Source: Prototheca cutis (Eukaryota; Chlorophyta; Trebouxiophyceae; Chlorellales; Chlorellaceae). Taken from it: a stretch of DNA of 64,000 bases. Below the pieces are notes generated by a model. The model saw only the letters and a list, made by a program, of their open reading frames with translations, did no database searches and was not told the origin of the DNA. Below are positions 12,434-23,263 of the stretch, piece by piece. The stretch covers positions 899,805 to 963,804 of the forward strand of contig BCIH01000003.1 in assembly GCA_002897115.2 (NCBI GenBank), read 5' to 3'. Each line of letters begins with the position of its first letter. Position 1 is the first letter of the stretch. Position numbers and translations under genes: made by a program.

Positions 12434-13262
12434 CTAGGGATCAGGTTCAAGTTCAGCAACAGGCAATGTCGTGGCCACTGTTTTCTGGGCCTCTGCAGCT
12501 GCATCTGGCCTCACTGTGGTCCTCCGCTTGTACTTCTGGCAGCTGCGTTCCCGCCATCCGATCTTCTGCTTCTTGGATCCAGAGGCTGAGTTGGGAGGCA
12601 TTTCAGCCCAGAGCCCTTCTTCTTCCAGNTCTGNNGCNCACTTGTCGATGCATTCCGGGGANCGGGTGCTTAGNANTNCTNGAGTGAATCGAAGAAGGTC
12701 ATCCTTCGGTGTGCCTGGATGCTTTAGCATAAAACGCTGCACCATGCCGTTGATGACAAAGTCTCCCAGGGGGTGCCGAGGGGCAGGGGTTGAAGGTCCA
12801 GCATCGTCCCCACATTGGGGTTCCCCACTCGGGGTCAGCAAGACCAGCTGGCTGTCCACAGCAGCCTGCTGGGATCCGGCACCATGGATGTCTCGTGATG
12901 AATCCTGCTCGGCATGACGGGGATTGGGCCAGCACTGCCGCCTCCTGGCTCGAATTGGGCCAGTCGTCCACGTGCTGGGCGTCATCGGCGGGCTGAGGAG
13001 CTGTGGTGGCTGGTGCTGGTTGATGTCCATAGTCAAAAAATGCCTTCTCCTCATCCTGCATTGAAGCGGACCACGGGAATGGACAATGCAGCCACTGCAT
13101 CGGACTGGTCGACGCGCCGGCTGTCGCAGCATCGGACACAGCACCCTGGTCAGCACCGGGCCGCCCCACACAACGCATTGCTGCCACGTGAGGAAGACCT
13201 CGAAGGGAGGGCTGCACCGGCGGCTGTCCCAGGATGCGCGCTGCAGGGGTGGCATTGAGGTG
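12434..13262 (-). CDS. Hypothetical gene with winged-helix-like segment, low sequence quality
   Basis: Two overlapping minus-strand frames look coding and would need a splice or frameshift near 12920-12960 to join. The upstream frame (from about 13262) has MVGHLNATPAARILGQPPVQ and MQDEEKAFFDYGHQPAP. The downstream frame has DFVINGMVQRFMLKHPGTPK, a short gap of unread residues, then SPECIDK and LEEEGLW, followed by a basic segment (GSKKQKIGWRERSCQKYKRR) and a stop at 12434. The helix-helix-helix-LEEEGLW pattern resembles a winged helix. A dense cluster of N at about 12629-12681 hides the core. Function is unknown, and this could also be part of a decayed mobile element with the neighbouring Fanzor-like fragment. 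Confidence 0.4.
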
Positions 13263-13439
13263 GCCGACCATGCACAAGAGTCACGCCTTCACGATGCGGC
13301 GGGGGNNNGNAGAGAANACACNNCCAGGNGGTACGCCGGCATCAAGCGCAGCAGGTGCTCCAGGCCGGGGTGAGGCCGGTGGACGTGATGCCCCGCGGTC
13401 GATAGTGGCCCCCATCCAGCAGCAGCACTGCGCGCAACC

Positions 13440-13642
13440 CAAACAGCAGCACTGCCCGGAACAAGTACGCCATCCTCAAATGCCAGAGGTGTGGCATGGT
13501 GTGGAACTGCGACGTCAACGCCGCGCGGAACACCCGCCACCTGGGGGAGAGACTGGTCCTGACCGGCAAAAGGCCGCTGCCTTTTGATCGCAAACCCAAG
13601 CTCCCCCCCCTCGCACCTCCGCCTCCCGGGCGCTCCATCTGA
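13440..13642 (+). pseudogene. Fanzor/TnpB-like nuclease relic: C-terminal zinc ribbon and RuvC-III
   Basis: The plus-strand frame ending in TGA at 13640-13642 reads NKYAILKCQRCGMVWNCDVN then AARNTRHLGERLVLTGKRPL and PFDR. This fits the end of eukaryotic Fanzor proteins: second zinc knuckle CxxC, the W-N-x-D-V-N-A-A-x-N RuvC-III motif with its catalytic Asp, and a terminal RP-x-PF-x-R. Fanzors normally have Arg before the Asp; here it is Cys. No first zinc knuckle, RuvC-I or RuvC-II was found upstream: the frame dissolves into a short duplicated unit (SSTARNPNSSTARNK), and an N cluster lies at 13307-13329. It is probably a truncated, inactive remnant. An unrecognised upstream exon hidden by the N bases is the alternative. 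Confidence 0.65.
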
Positions 13643-14394
13643 TATGATCTGATCACCAGGATTCACCGCAGGCCCTGCGCCACNGAACAGTACCATTGAA
13701 CGCGTGCTGTGAGGCCAGTTTGTTTCTGGGCTACCCTCGCGGATCTCTGGTGTGGTGCGCCCCAGTTTGTCTGGAATCGTACCCCGCCCCTTCAAAAATT
13801 TGTTCACCCTCCACAGGGTGGCCGTGCCTCCGTTGTCAACTTGGCTCTTGGTTCAACGACCTCTTCGCCAAACGTTCATTTGCCTGTTCCATGCAGACAG
13901 TTTTATCATGATGAGCATGATTTCCCGTGAGCTTGTGGAGACACTCATTCAGGCACTTTAAAATCATGCACTCCCCATCCTTGCCGGTGTTCCATGAGCA
14001 CACTCAAGCAAAATCATGACCTGTACTGATGTGTTTCATATGTTCTATGCAAACATGAATGATTGCTTCCGGGCATCATCAGAGCTGGGCTCGGTGGGTT
14101 CTGTGAGCAACAGCAGGGATGCACCTTTACGTAATCAATCATTTCGTTTGCAGAACATGGGTGGGGCCGCCCCAGGGCCCCCCCTTTCCAGGCTCTCGAG
14201 GGGCGTCAGCCTCCTGCGCCCGGTTGCACTGCACAGCGCCAGTTTAAATCATGACGGTTGTGCTCTTTATTTAAAGGGATTGCGATCGGGGTGAATAGGG
14301 GATCGCCCATTGCAACGAGCATTTTAATTCGGGGAGTGTGCGCTGACCCCCGGCGCGGCGGCAGGGGGAGCAGCAGTGCGACGTGATCTGCGCC
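13643..14394. other. Intergenic stretch, AT-richer, upstream of diflavin reductase
   Basis: No gene is supported. Composition is clearly more AT-rich than the surrounding genes, with long runs of Phe/Leu-coding triplets in no conserved frame. It separates the Fanzor-like relic from the diflavin reductase and could include remaining mobile-element sequence. Confidence 0.5.
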
Positions 14395-17300
14395 ATGGGC
14401 CTCACGGATAACAAAGTGGCTCTGGCAGGAGCTGGATTTGGAGCTGGTGCGTTGCTGTACTGGCTCGTGCGGCCCTCTCGACCCTCTGTGGCGGGCCCAG
14501 AGGAGACCGGGTTTGGGGCCTACCTCAGGGACCTCAGTGTTGGCGTGCCCACCGCGCCCTCCCAGGCCGGAGGGGCATGGGCTGAGACCAGCTTCGAGGC
14601 CTACCTGCGACCAGATGCCTTCAAGGCCGCGCAGCGAGGCCCAGGGCCCGCTGGCTCGGCAGAGGAGGCAGAGGCGGTGCCCGGCACCGCCCGCCCTGTT
14701 GCCATCGTGTTTGGAACCGAGTTTGGTTTTTCCAAGGAAATCTCGGAGCGCCTGGCCACCCGACTGCGTGAGGCTGGCGAGGACTACTGGTCAGTGCTGT
14801 CTGTGCGGCGCAGGGGTTGGTGTGGTCGCATGTCGTTTGAGGCAGTCGCACTGGCAGCGCCNTTGCAGGCCACCGCCATGAGTTTAGAGCGCCTCCGGTT
14901 CCTGCAGTCGCTTGCCCCACAGCCCGTCCACGCCCCTCCCCATTAAAACAAAAACACTGCCCAGGCCGGTGATCTTTGACATGGCCGACTTCCCAGAGGG
15001 TCTTCCCTCGCTGGCGGCACAGCAGGCTGTCCTGGTTGTGTGCTCCACGCAGGGTGATGGCGTCCCCCCCGCCGAAGCAAGGGGATTCTGCACCTGGCTG
15101 GGTGGTCTCAAGCCCGGAGCATTTGACGGCGTGCCGTTCTCCGTCTGTGCCCTCGGCGACACGTGAGTGGCTGTTCGGAGCATGTGGTGTGTCCACTGGG
15201 CATGGGACCTGTGTCTGCCTCTCCCAGGAGGCACGCGCTTGGCGGCTCACACTCTCTCCCCACCGATCTTGTGTGCATGTGCAGGGCATACACCCACTTT
15301 TGCCGATGCGGCAAGACGATCGATGCGCAGCTCGAGAGCCTGGGAGGAACGCGGTTTGCACCCAGGAGCGACGTCAACAAGGAAAATTACCCGGCAGTCG
15401 ATGCCTGGATCGATGGCGTGATCAGCGCACTGCCGGTGCTCTCGCTGCGCACCGTGGATGAACTGCAGGCGGCAGGTGGGATTGGTAGGGGAGCTGCTGT
15501 TGACCATTGTCACGCAGGAAGCAAATGGACGCTGGTCTGGGAGTGATCTGGGAAACATGCATGCCGCACGCCGTCAAGCTTTAGCCTTGCCCCACTTCCA
15601 TGCATGGACAGGCTCCTCGCTCCTCCTGGGTCTGGACGTGGCACCGGAGGCAGCTGGTCAGAAAAAGCGGTGGAGCAGGAACCGCCCGTTCCTGGCCTCC
15701 GTNGTGGAGGTGGAGGGGCTGTGCACTGTCGAGGACAAGGACGACAAGAACACAGGCGCGTGCGCTGCATTGTTTCGCAAGGTTGCCGCTTGAAGTTGCC
15801 TTGTGCATGGCATTGCGGTAACAAGCTATGACGCGACTGACGTGCATGCTAACTGAGAATCAACGCCGCCACCTATGCATGCATGCAGTCCGCGTGGAGG
15901 TGAACCTTGGCGATTCTGGGCTGACCTATATTCCTGGCGATGCCCTGGGCATCTGGCCATACAACGACTCCCAGGTGCGTGAGGGATCCATATTTTGAGA
16001 TCAGAAGTCGGGCGCCATCTCAGCTGCGGCCCACCAACACACACCCACCCACCCACACCCACACACATGCACATCATCACCCACATCCAAACACCAGGCG
16101 GTGGAGGAGCTGGTCCAGCTTCTGGGCGGCAATGGTGACCTTTTGGTCAGGGTCCCCTCCTGGCACTATGCGGACCCGCTGCTGCCAGAGGGCGCGACGT
16201 CGATGCCGCTGAGGGATGCCCTCACACGCTGCTACGATCTCAGGTCTGACTCTTGGGAGTATGCGGAGGGGGATGGGAATACTGCATGTGGACTTGTCGT
16301 GCTGCGTTGTGTTGATAAGCACTTTTGCATGTCCGCGGCCTTTGATTATTCTGACTGCAACCAACCCTGCTCGCAAACCTGGGAATCACCGCAGGCAACC
16401 CAAGGCGGAGCTGTTTGAGGTGCTCCATGCCTCCCTGGCCACGGCGCACGCCGGTAAGGCATGCGACGGTGGTGCCTGTGCCGCGGACAAGCTGGAAGAG
16501 CTGGACCGGCTTCGGGGCTCTGCGACCGAGGCAGAGACGTACCTGGAGCCCCGTCACCTTATCGATGTGCTCGTCGCATTCCAGCCGGCTGGGCCTGCGG
16601 TGCCCGACGTGCTTTCTTGCCTGCGACAGCTCGCTCCCCGTCTCTACTCCATTTCCTCTTCGCAGCGTGAGGCTGCTGATCGTGTGCAGGCCACCGTGGC
16701 CATCGTCCGATACGAGTCGCTGGGCAGGGCACGGGCAGGCGTTGCCTCATGCCAGCTTGGCGAACGGGCTGGGACTGGAACGCGCCTGCCCGTCTATATC
16801 CATGCCAACCCTGACTTTCGGCTGCCGGAAGACCCGACGCTGCCCATCATCATGGTCGGACCGGGCACAGGTCTGGCACCCTTCCGCTCCTTCCTCATGG
16901 TATGTCTTCCTGTAGGTTTTATTTTTTTATGTGTTTATGCATTTACTTTTGGGGGGAGATGGGTCGTTTGATCAGCGTTTTCTTGGTTTGCATGGGTTTA
17001 TGTCATGGGCTTTGTCAAGGTGGTTATAGCTGCATGGGAACTGGTGTCAGACATCGCCATCATCGGCCGCCTCTTGGGGCCACGCGCCGAATGCAATCTC
17101 AGGCACAGGCAGCTTGCATTCTGCAACGAGAACAGTCGTGAATAAACAATGCANCGCATGCCTCGATTATCCCACACAATGAACTGCAGGAGCGGGAGCT
17201 TGCGCATGCCGCCGGTGAGCTGCCATCGCCCCCGGGCCCTGCGGTGCTGTTCTTCGGCTGCCGCCGCCGTGACCAGGACTACCTCTACGGCTCGCAGCTC

Positions 17301-17736
17301 GAGGGCTGGGCCGAGTCCGGCGCCATCCGCCTCCACACTGCATTCTCCCGCGAGGCGGTGCGTGGGTGAATGCGCTGGTTCCATCGTTGATGCCTTGCTT
17401 GCTTGCTCGCCTTTCACATCCCCTGCACGGGGTGGATCTGACGGGCCTGGCTGACTGACTGATTACTCATCATTTCCCATCAACTCGCAGCCGGACCAAA
17501 AGGTGTATGTCCAGCACAGGTTGGCGGAGTCGGGCAAGGAGATTTGGGATCTGCTGCAGGCAGGTGGTCACTTTTACGTGTGTGGGGACGCCGCGGCCAT
17601 GGCTGTCGACGTTGAGGCGGCCCTGCTGGCGCTGATTCAGCAGGAATCCAACGGGGATCTCGATGCCGGCGGGGCGCGGGTCTTCCTGGATGGCCTGGCT
17701 GCGCAGGGGAGATACCAGCGTGACGTCTGGTTCTAA
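14395..17736 (+). CDS. Membrane-anchored NADPH diflavin reductase, sulfite reductase CysJ-type
   Basis: The start at ATG 14395 gives MGLTDNKVALAGAGFGAGAL, a single N-terminal membrane helix. The flavodoxin domain has AIVFGTEFGFSKEISERL, VVCSTQGDGVPPAEA and the ALGDT...FCRCGKTIDAQLESLGG block that is diagnostic of CysJ rather than P450 reductase. The FAD part has IPGDALGIWPYND and LAPRLYSISSSQ followed by AIVRYESLGRARAGVAS. The NADPH part has MVGPGTGLAPFRSF, VYVQHRLAESGKEIW and GGHFYVCGDAAAMA, ending YQRDVWF. It should pass electrons NADPH to FAD to FMN to a heme or siroheme partner that cannot be identified from the window. About nine exons; several exon edges are approximate. P450-reductase function is possible because of the ER-type anchor, but the sequence sides with CysJ. 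Confidence 0.85.
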
Positions 17737-18118
17737 GTCCGTGACCACCGTAGATGACAGCACGTGTCATCACCGCAATGGACTGTAGGCAAACTCCGCC
17801 GACAATACTGTAGCTGCACTGTTTGTTGATTCTTCCTCCCAATTCGAACGCACACAGTCCGCATTGCCTTGCGTTTTATACTGAGGTGGTCNTATTAAAG
17901 ATTTTTTTCGTGGCAAGATCTCCCCTGCGCGGGTTCGTCTCTCGGGAAAGGACGGGGCCTGGCTGTTTTCCAAACAGGGAGGGGTTTTGCATCTCGGTCT
18001 GGTCTCCGGTGACGGAAGCAGAACGGAGAGCCTACAGAGCCATCATCACGCGATACACTCCATGCCATCAAATCGTTTTGTTTAATTGAATTATACTATT
18101 TACGAGCCGATTAGGACG
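17737..18118. other. Short intergenic region between diflavin reductase and GCVT
   Basis: Contains the diflavin reductase 3' end and the GCVT promoter. An AT-rich stretch (about 18060-18115) directly precedes the GCVT start codon. No gene was seen. Confidence 0.55.
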
Positions 18119-18678
18119 ATGCGTCAGGCTGCCGGATCGCTGTTCCGACTCGCCAGGGCCGCGGGCCCCGCCCGGGCAACGGCCTGGGTGGGTCCCGCAG
18201 CATTGGCGCGGGGTTTCGCAGATGATGCATCGCTGCTCAAGACTCCCTTGTACGACCTGCATGTCGAGCATGGAGGTGCGCGGAATGGGCCTCACAGGCG
18301 CATGGGTTTCCTGTGCACGATGGTCCATAGGGTCATGGGTGTTAGAGGGTGGGGACGCATTTGGAGGCAGCACACTTGGACGCGGTTGACCGACCTGCTC
18401 CCACACGCCTCTGTGCCTACCCCAGGCAAGATGGTCCCCTTTGCCGGCTGGGCCATGCCCATCCAGTACAAGGACAGCATCATGGAGTCCACCCTGCACT
18501 GTCGCTCCAGTGCTTCTCTCTTTGACGTCTCCCACATGTGCGGGCTCATGCTTAAGGTATGCGGAAGGGGGGGGGGGGNNNNNNNNNNNNNNNNNNNNNN
18601 NNNNNNNNNNNNNNNNNNNNNNNNNNNNNNNNNNNNNNNNNNNNNNNNNNNNNNNNNNNNNNNNNNNNNNNNNNNNNN

Positions 18679-18726
<48 letters not shown>

Positions 18727-20093
18727 AGGTACAAATGGGCTTGCTCCTCCCTCTTGCAAAATAAGTGGTGGTATTGTTTCAATGCACACTCCGTCCAATA
18801 CGTGAGCCACCCGCCCAAGGAATAGGAGCAATGGGCAACCACCTAACACCCCCGCCCCCACCCGCCCCTCCCCTATCAGGGAAAGAATGCCATTCCCTGG
18901 CTGGAACAGTTGGTGGTGGGTGACATTGCCGGGCTGCGCCCCGGCACGGGCACGCTGAGCGTGATGACGAACGAGCGGGGGGGCATCATCGACGACACCG
19001 TCATCACCAAGCTTGCTGACGACCAGATCTACATGGTCCTCAACGCCGGCTGCCGGGACAAGGACCTTGAGCACCTGCGGGGCCACCTGGACGGCGCTGA
19101 AGGCGTTGAGATGCAGTTACTGGACGACCGGGCCCTGCTGGCGCTCCAGGGACCCAAGGCCGCCGACGTCCTCCAGGTGCGCTGTGGTTCGGCTGATTTT
19201 TGGCAAGGATGTCAAGCCAGCACCACCCGCGGCACACTGTTCCCCCTCCTCTGTTAAAGGAACAAATTCATCATTCATAAATCAATCAATCAAACAGGCT
19301 CTGGTGAAGGAGGATCTGACCAAGATTGGATTTGGCAGCTTTATCCAGGCTGACATCGCCGGCATCCCATGCTATATTACGCGGACGGGGTACACGGGTG
19401 AGGACGGTTTTGAAATCTCGGTGCCTTCTGATCGTGCGGTGTCGCTGACAGAGGCGCTGCTGGGTGACGGCACGGTGCGGCTGTGCGGCCTCGGCGCGCG
19501 TGACGCGCTGCGTCTCGAAGCCGGGCTCTGTCTCTATGGCAACGACCTGGACGAGAACATCACGCCCGTCGAGGCCGGGCTGACGTGGACGGTGGGCAAG
19601 CGCCGCCGCGAGGCCTTTGATTTCCTGGGCGGCGACGTCATCCGGGGACAAATCTCCAACGGCGTCTCTCACCGCCGAGTCGGTTTCTTCTCCGCGGGGC
19701 CACCGGCACGCCAGCACAGCGAGATCCAGACCCCCGACGGCGCCGTCGTTGGCAAAGTCACCTCTGGCGCATTCTCACCCTGCCTCAAGCGCAACATCGC
19801 CATGGGGTATGTTTCGTTTCTTTTAATTTTATCGGTATTGTTATTGTTATTGTGTGTGTGTGTGTGTTCGTTCTTATGGGGACCTGGGAAAGGAAGGACA
19901 AAAACCCTCTAAAACAACCATCATGTAGTGATCGTCAACCCACCCTCCGACACATATTTCTTGCAGCTACGTGGACAAGCCCGTGTCCAAGGCCGGCACG
20001 GAGCTCAAGTTTGTGGTGCGGGGAAAGAGCTATGACGCCGAGGTCACCAAGATGCCCTTTGTCCCCAACCGCTACTACCGGCTGCCGGCCTGA
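18119..20093 (+). CDS. GCVT: Aminomethyltransferase, glycine cleavage system T-protein
   Basis: The ATG at 18119 begins an Arg/Ala-rich mitochondrial presequence ([20 protein letters not shown]). Exons carry [14 protein letters not shown], then [20 protein letters not shown] and LFDVSHMCG. They continue with [20 protein letters not shown] and [14 protein letters not shown], then [20 protein letters not shown] and [20 protein letters not shown]. The end carries [33 protein letters not shown] and [13 protein letters not shown]. The enzyme takes the aminomethyl group from lipoylated H-protein to tetrahydrofolate, releasing ammonia; in algae this serves photorespiratory glycine decarboxylation in mitochondria. 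Six coding exons; the intron after [11 protein letters not shown] contains a 100-N gap. The length fits the family. Confidence 0.95.
18579..18678. other. Assembly gap (100 N) inside GCVT intron
   Basis: Exactly 100 N, preceded by about 12 G and followed by about 46 G on the sense strand of GCVT. The true tract is a long G homopolymer of unknown length within the intron. Confidence 0.95.
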
Positions 20094-20523
20094 GGGTCAG
20101 CACCCTGGTTTGAGGGACCTATTGTCCAGGAGCAAGCTGGATCAAATTATTTATTGTTACTTCAGAAGGAAAAGTTGGCATCAAATCGTACAGATGATGA
20201 GCAAGCGGGTCCGAGGTCCGGTTTTATCAGTCTGGGCGCCAAAGTATCCGTCAAGGCACCTGCACACATCGCCTCGGCGAGCGCATGTCGCGAGAGCGAA
20301 ATGACCGTCAGAAACAAACGGCTCAAGCATAGAGTCATGCGAGAAGAAAGCAAGCGTATCGTGATCTTCAATTGCATAGGGTGTGGCCTTGAGGCAAGGT
20401 CGGAGTGCCAGCTAGGCAGCCAGTGTCTGGGATACAAGAATGTGGACATACTTGCAGGCATACGAAGGCCGCGATGTTGCCAGCACACTCGCATAGCCTG
20501 GTCACCCCACATCCGCAACCTTG
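20094..20523. other. Convergent 3' region of GCVT and the tail-anchored gene
   Basis: The two genes end towards each other here. No coding exon or RNA gene was recognised; only short unconserved frames are present. Confidence 0.5.
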
Positions 20524-21716
20524 TCATCTGTCCCTTGACCTGGAACTGAGTCTGCCGGCCGTAAACCCCAAAGCAAGGCCTGCGAGGCCGCACGCCACTG
20601 CAGCCACCAGGATTGCTTGCTGTACCTGCCACTCCTTTTCTCCCACACGCTGCACAGATGGAGGCGCCGCTGGGTTGGGCAGTGAGGCGGGTGTGCAGCA
20701 AGGAATGGCCCGAAGACCAGACGCAGCCGGCATGAGTTCACAACCACATCCACCTCACCTTCATGACTGGCGCTTTCAGTCCCCTGCGACGGAAATGGGA
20801 TAAACAAGCTCTGTGAGTGAGCTGACGNCCGACGATTCTCATGCCCAGCGGCTGCAAGGCCGGCAACCTGCGTGCACCCCTTCTGGCTACCGCAGCGGAC
20901 ACGGCACAGGGCCCCCCCCCCCCCCCCAAAAAAAAAGCAAATCCGCACACAAGCCTGCTCACTCGACAAAGGGGTTGAGTACGGGGGCGAGCAGGGGCTC
21001 TACGCTCCAGACCAGGTGGCGCAACGGGTTTCGCATCGGGCCCTCAGCAATGGAGTCTGCCACCACGTCGCTGTAGGACACACGTTCCGTCGTCGATCGA
21101 CTCCCCGGACCATCTGGGAAGATGCTGCTCAGCAGCGCTTCACCCACCCTAGTCATGTTAGCATGGTGGGAGGGGGGCATGCTGACGTGGCAATCACCTG
21201 TTGCCGCCATGGTGAACTGGAAACTGTGGAATTTGTTGAGCCTTCAGACAGCCCATTCCATGTGATACTTTCCATGCCTGCCAACCTGGAGAGACAAAAA
21301 CCCGGATCCCTAATCCAACAACTCCCCAAAACTCCATACGCACATCTCGCCCCGCTGGCGCAACACGGGCTCATACTGCCGCAGCTCTGCACGGTAGTAC
21401 TGTTGCGCTGTGCGCTCATAGTAGAGCAGGTCGCCGCGGTGGCCGTGCATCCAATCGGGCAGATAGGACAGCAGCATGTCCGTCCAGCTGGGGACCAGGT
21501 GGGGCGGGGACTGGGCGCGCGTGTGGGGGGAAAGGGGTTGGGTGAACCGGGTCGACAGGCAGCCAAAGCCAACCCCGGATCCGCATTCGACATCCCACCT
21601 GGGCAACGCTGGGCACGCACGAGAATCTCCATGCATGGATACTCCGCATTGAAAAACCTCTAAGCATGTGAGCGCACCTCCTCGTTGCCCTGCTCGGGCT
21701 TTCCCTTGGCACCCAT
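20524..21716 (-). CDS. Small tail-anchored membrane protein, unknown family
   Basis: Five exons splice cleanly from an ATG at 21716: MGAKGKPEQGNEE, then SPPHLVPSWTDMLLSYLPDW to LRQRGEM (about 21513-21347), MVGEALLSSIFPDG to VLNPFVE (about 21152-20971), a mini-exon GLKAPVMK (about 20788-20765), and RVGEKEWQVQQ with a membrane helix and a basic tail ending RSSRDR-like at 20524. All donor and acceptor phases agree, which argues for a real gene of roughly 175 residues. A YLPDWMHGHRGDLLYYERT block followed by a Tyr/Arg-rich helix is the most distinctive part. The single C-terminal hydrophobic segment (ILVAAVACGLAGLALGFTAG) with a basic end suggests tail anchoring to an organelle or ER membrane. 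Function is not recognised. Confidence 0.7.
20910..20936. repeat. Intronic C-run/A-run in the tail-anchored gene
   Basis: About 17 C followed by 9 A, in the intron before the mini-exon GLKAPVMK of the tail-anchored protein gene. Confidence 0.8.
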
Positions 21717-22105
21717 TCGACCTTGGACACACCCCGGCCTTCAAAGATTACGCCATTCGGCCCTAATCCGCAGGAATGGGTTTGCCCATGGAGATGAGAT
21801 GTATAGAACTAATACTGCATGATCATCCCATTCGCAGAGCGTGCATGCTCAGGAGGCAATGGCGATCCATTATCCCGATCGGATCTCTGGAGTGCGCGCG
21901 GGCGACGAATGAGCGTGTCGTGATGCCGGCTTCCGAAAAGGGCAGCGTCAGCACGGCGCCATATGACGCAAGCCAACCAACACCGAAAATATTTCCAAAT
22001 CTACTGCGATTAATAAACCACACGTTTTGACGCATTCACAGTTGATTGTGCATTTGCCCCCCCCCCCACACATAAGGCTGCACGGTCCGTCCTTTTCCCA
22101 CCACC
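21717..22105. promoter_or_regulatory. Shared divergent promoter region (tail-anchored gene / 3-HB dehydrogenase)
   Basis: About 390 bp between two divergently read start codons (21716 minus, 22106 plus). No coding frame was seen. A C-run precedes an ACACATAAGG stretch close to the dehydrogenase start. Both promoters must lie here; no TATA element is convincing. Confidence 0.5.
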
Positions 22106-22512
22106 ATGTCGCTGGCGACGCTGCTCAAAGGCCGTGTGGCCCTGGTCACGGGTGGGTACGGTTTGGAGGGTGTGCTGTGGTCCGTGCGCATTGTGGCAAG
22201 AAATGCAGCAACCTAACTGACGGGTCTCCCCCGGCACGGCGCAGGATCGAGCACCGGCATCGGTTATGGCATCATCAAGACGCTGTCTGCCGCGGGCGCC
22301 ACCACCGTCATGCACGGCCTGCTGCCCGAGGATCAGCTCCGCGCCAAGGCGGAGGAGCTGTCCAATGTCACCGGAAATGAAGTGACCACGGAGGCTGCCA
22401 ACCTCATGAACCCTGCCGAGATCAGGTGGGTGCTTTTCTACTAAGGGAAGCTGTGGTCACGACGGTGGCAGGCTTGTGACATCTCCCCCGGCAAACCCCA
22501 AATCCAACACCC

Positions 22513-22543
<31 letters not shown>

Positions 22544-23263
22544 AAAAAAATGCTTACTCAAACCACAGGGAAATGGTGCGGTCGGTGCAGGAGCGCCACG
22601 GCAAACTGGATATTTTGGTGAACAACGCCGGTATCCAGTTTGTTGCCCCGGTGCAGGATTTCCCCGAGGACAAGTGGGATGCGATCGTGCAGATTGTCAT
22701 GAATGCACCCTTCCACGCCTCCAAGGCCGCCCTGCCGGCCATGCTGGACGCCGGCTGGGGCCGCATCGTCAACACAGGTGCGCGGGTACAGGGGAGGAGA
22801 GGGATGGGGCTTCAGAGCGCCACTGCCCCGNGGTGGACCGTCACGTTCCCCCCAACCACAACCAATCCATTCATCTCTTTTTTTTACACACCGGAAAACA
22901 GGCTCCATGCATGCACTGGTGGCGAGCCCATACAAGAGCGCGTACAATGCGGCCAAGCACGGTGTCGCGGGTTTTACCAAGACCCTGGCGCTGGAGGTGG
23001 CGACCAAGGGCATCACGGTGAATGCGGTGTGCCCGGGATACGTGATGACGGAGCTGATCGAAAAGCAGCTGGACAACCAGGCCGCCACGCGCGGCATCTC
23101 AAAGGAAAAGGTCATCACCGACGTTCTGCTTGTCGACCAGCCCATCAAGCGATTTGTCAAGGCCGAGGAGATTGGAGCCATGGTGCGCCACCTGTGCACT
23201 GACGACGGCGCCGCCATCACGGGGGCCTGCCTGTCTGTCGACGGTGGCTGGACCGCGCGCTGA
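22106..23263 (+). CDS. BDH: 3-hydroxybutyrate dehydrogenase, short-chain dehydrogenase family
   Basis: Four exons from ATG 22106: MSLATLLKGRVALVTG; GSSTGIGYGIIKTLSAAGA to NLMNPAEI; REMVRSVQERHGKLDILVNN with AGIQFVAPVQDF; and SMHALVASPYKSAYNAAKHG to LSVDGGWTAR with TGA at 23261. The Rossmann TG-x3-GIG, the NNAG motif, and the YxxxK catalytic pair (YNAAK) are present. The block DQPIKRFVKAEEIGAM plus the C-terminal SVDGGWTAR is characteristic of bacterial-type D-3-hydroxybutyrate dehydrogenases, which interconvert 3-hydroxybutyrate and acetoacetate with NAD. No obvious targeting peptide is present. The second intron ends in a C-run/A-run tract just before the acceptor. Confidence 0.88.
22509..22550 (+). 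repeat. Intronic C-run/A-run tract in BDH
   Basis: About 23 C followed directly by 17 A, ending about 18 bp before the exon acceptor of BDH exon 3. It may act as an unusual polypyrimidine tract. Confidence 0.85.

Noticed and set aside
16020..16095. CAC/CACCC-rich stretch in the diflavin reductase gene as a telomere-like or CRISPR-like repeat
   Set aside because: It is a simple intronic microsatellite with no regular spacer structure. No CRISPR array, operon or bacterial ribosome-binding site was seen anywhere, as expected for nuclear eukaryotic DNA.
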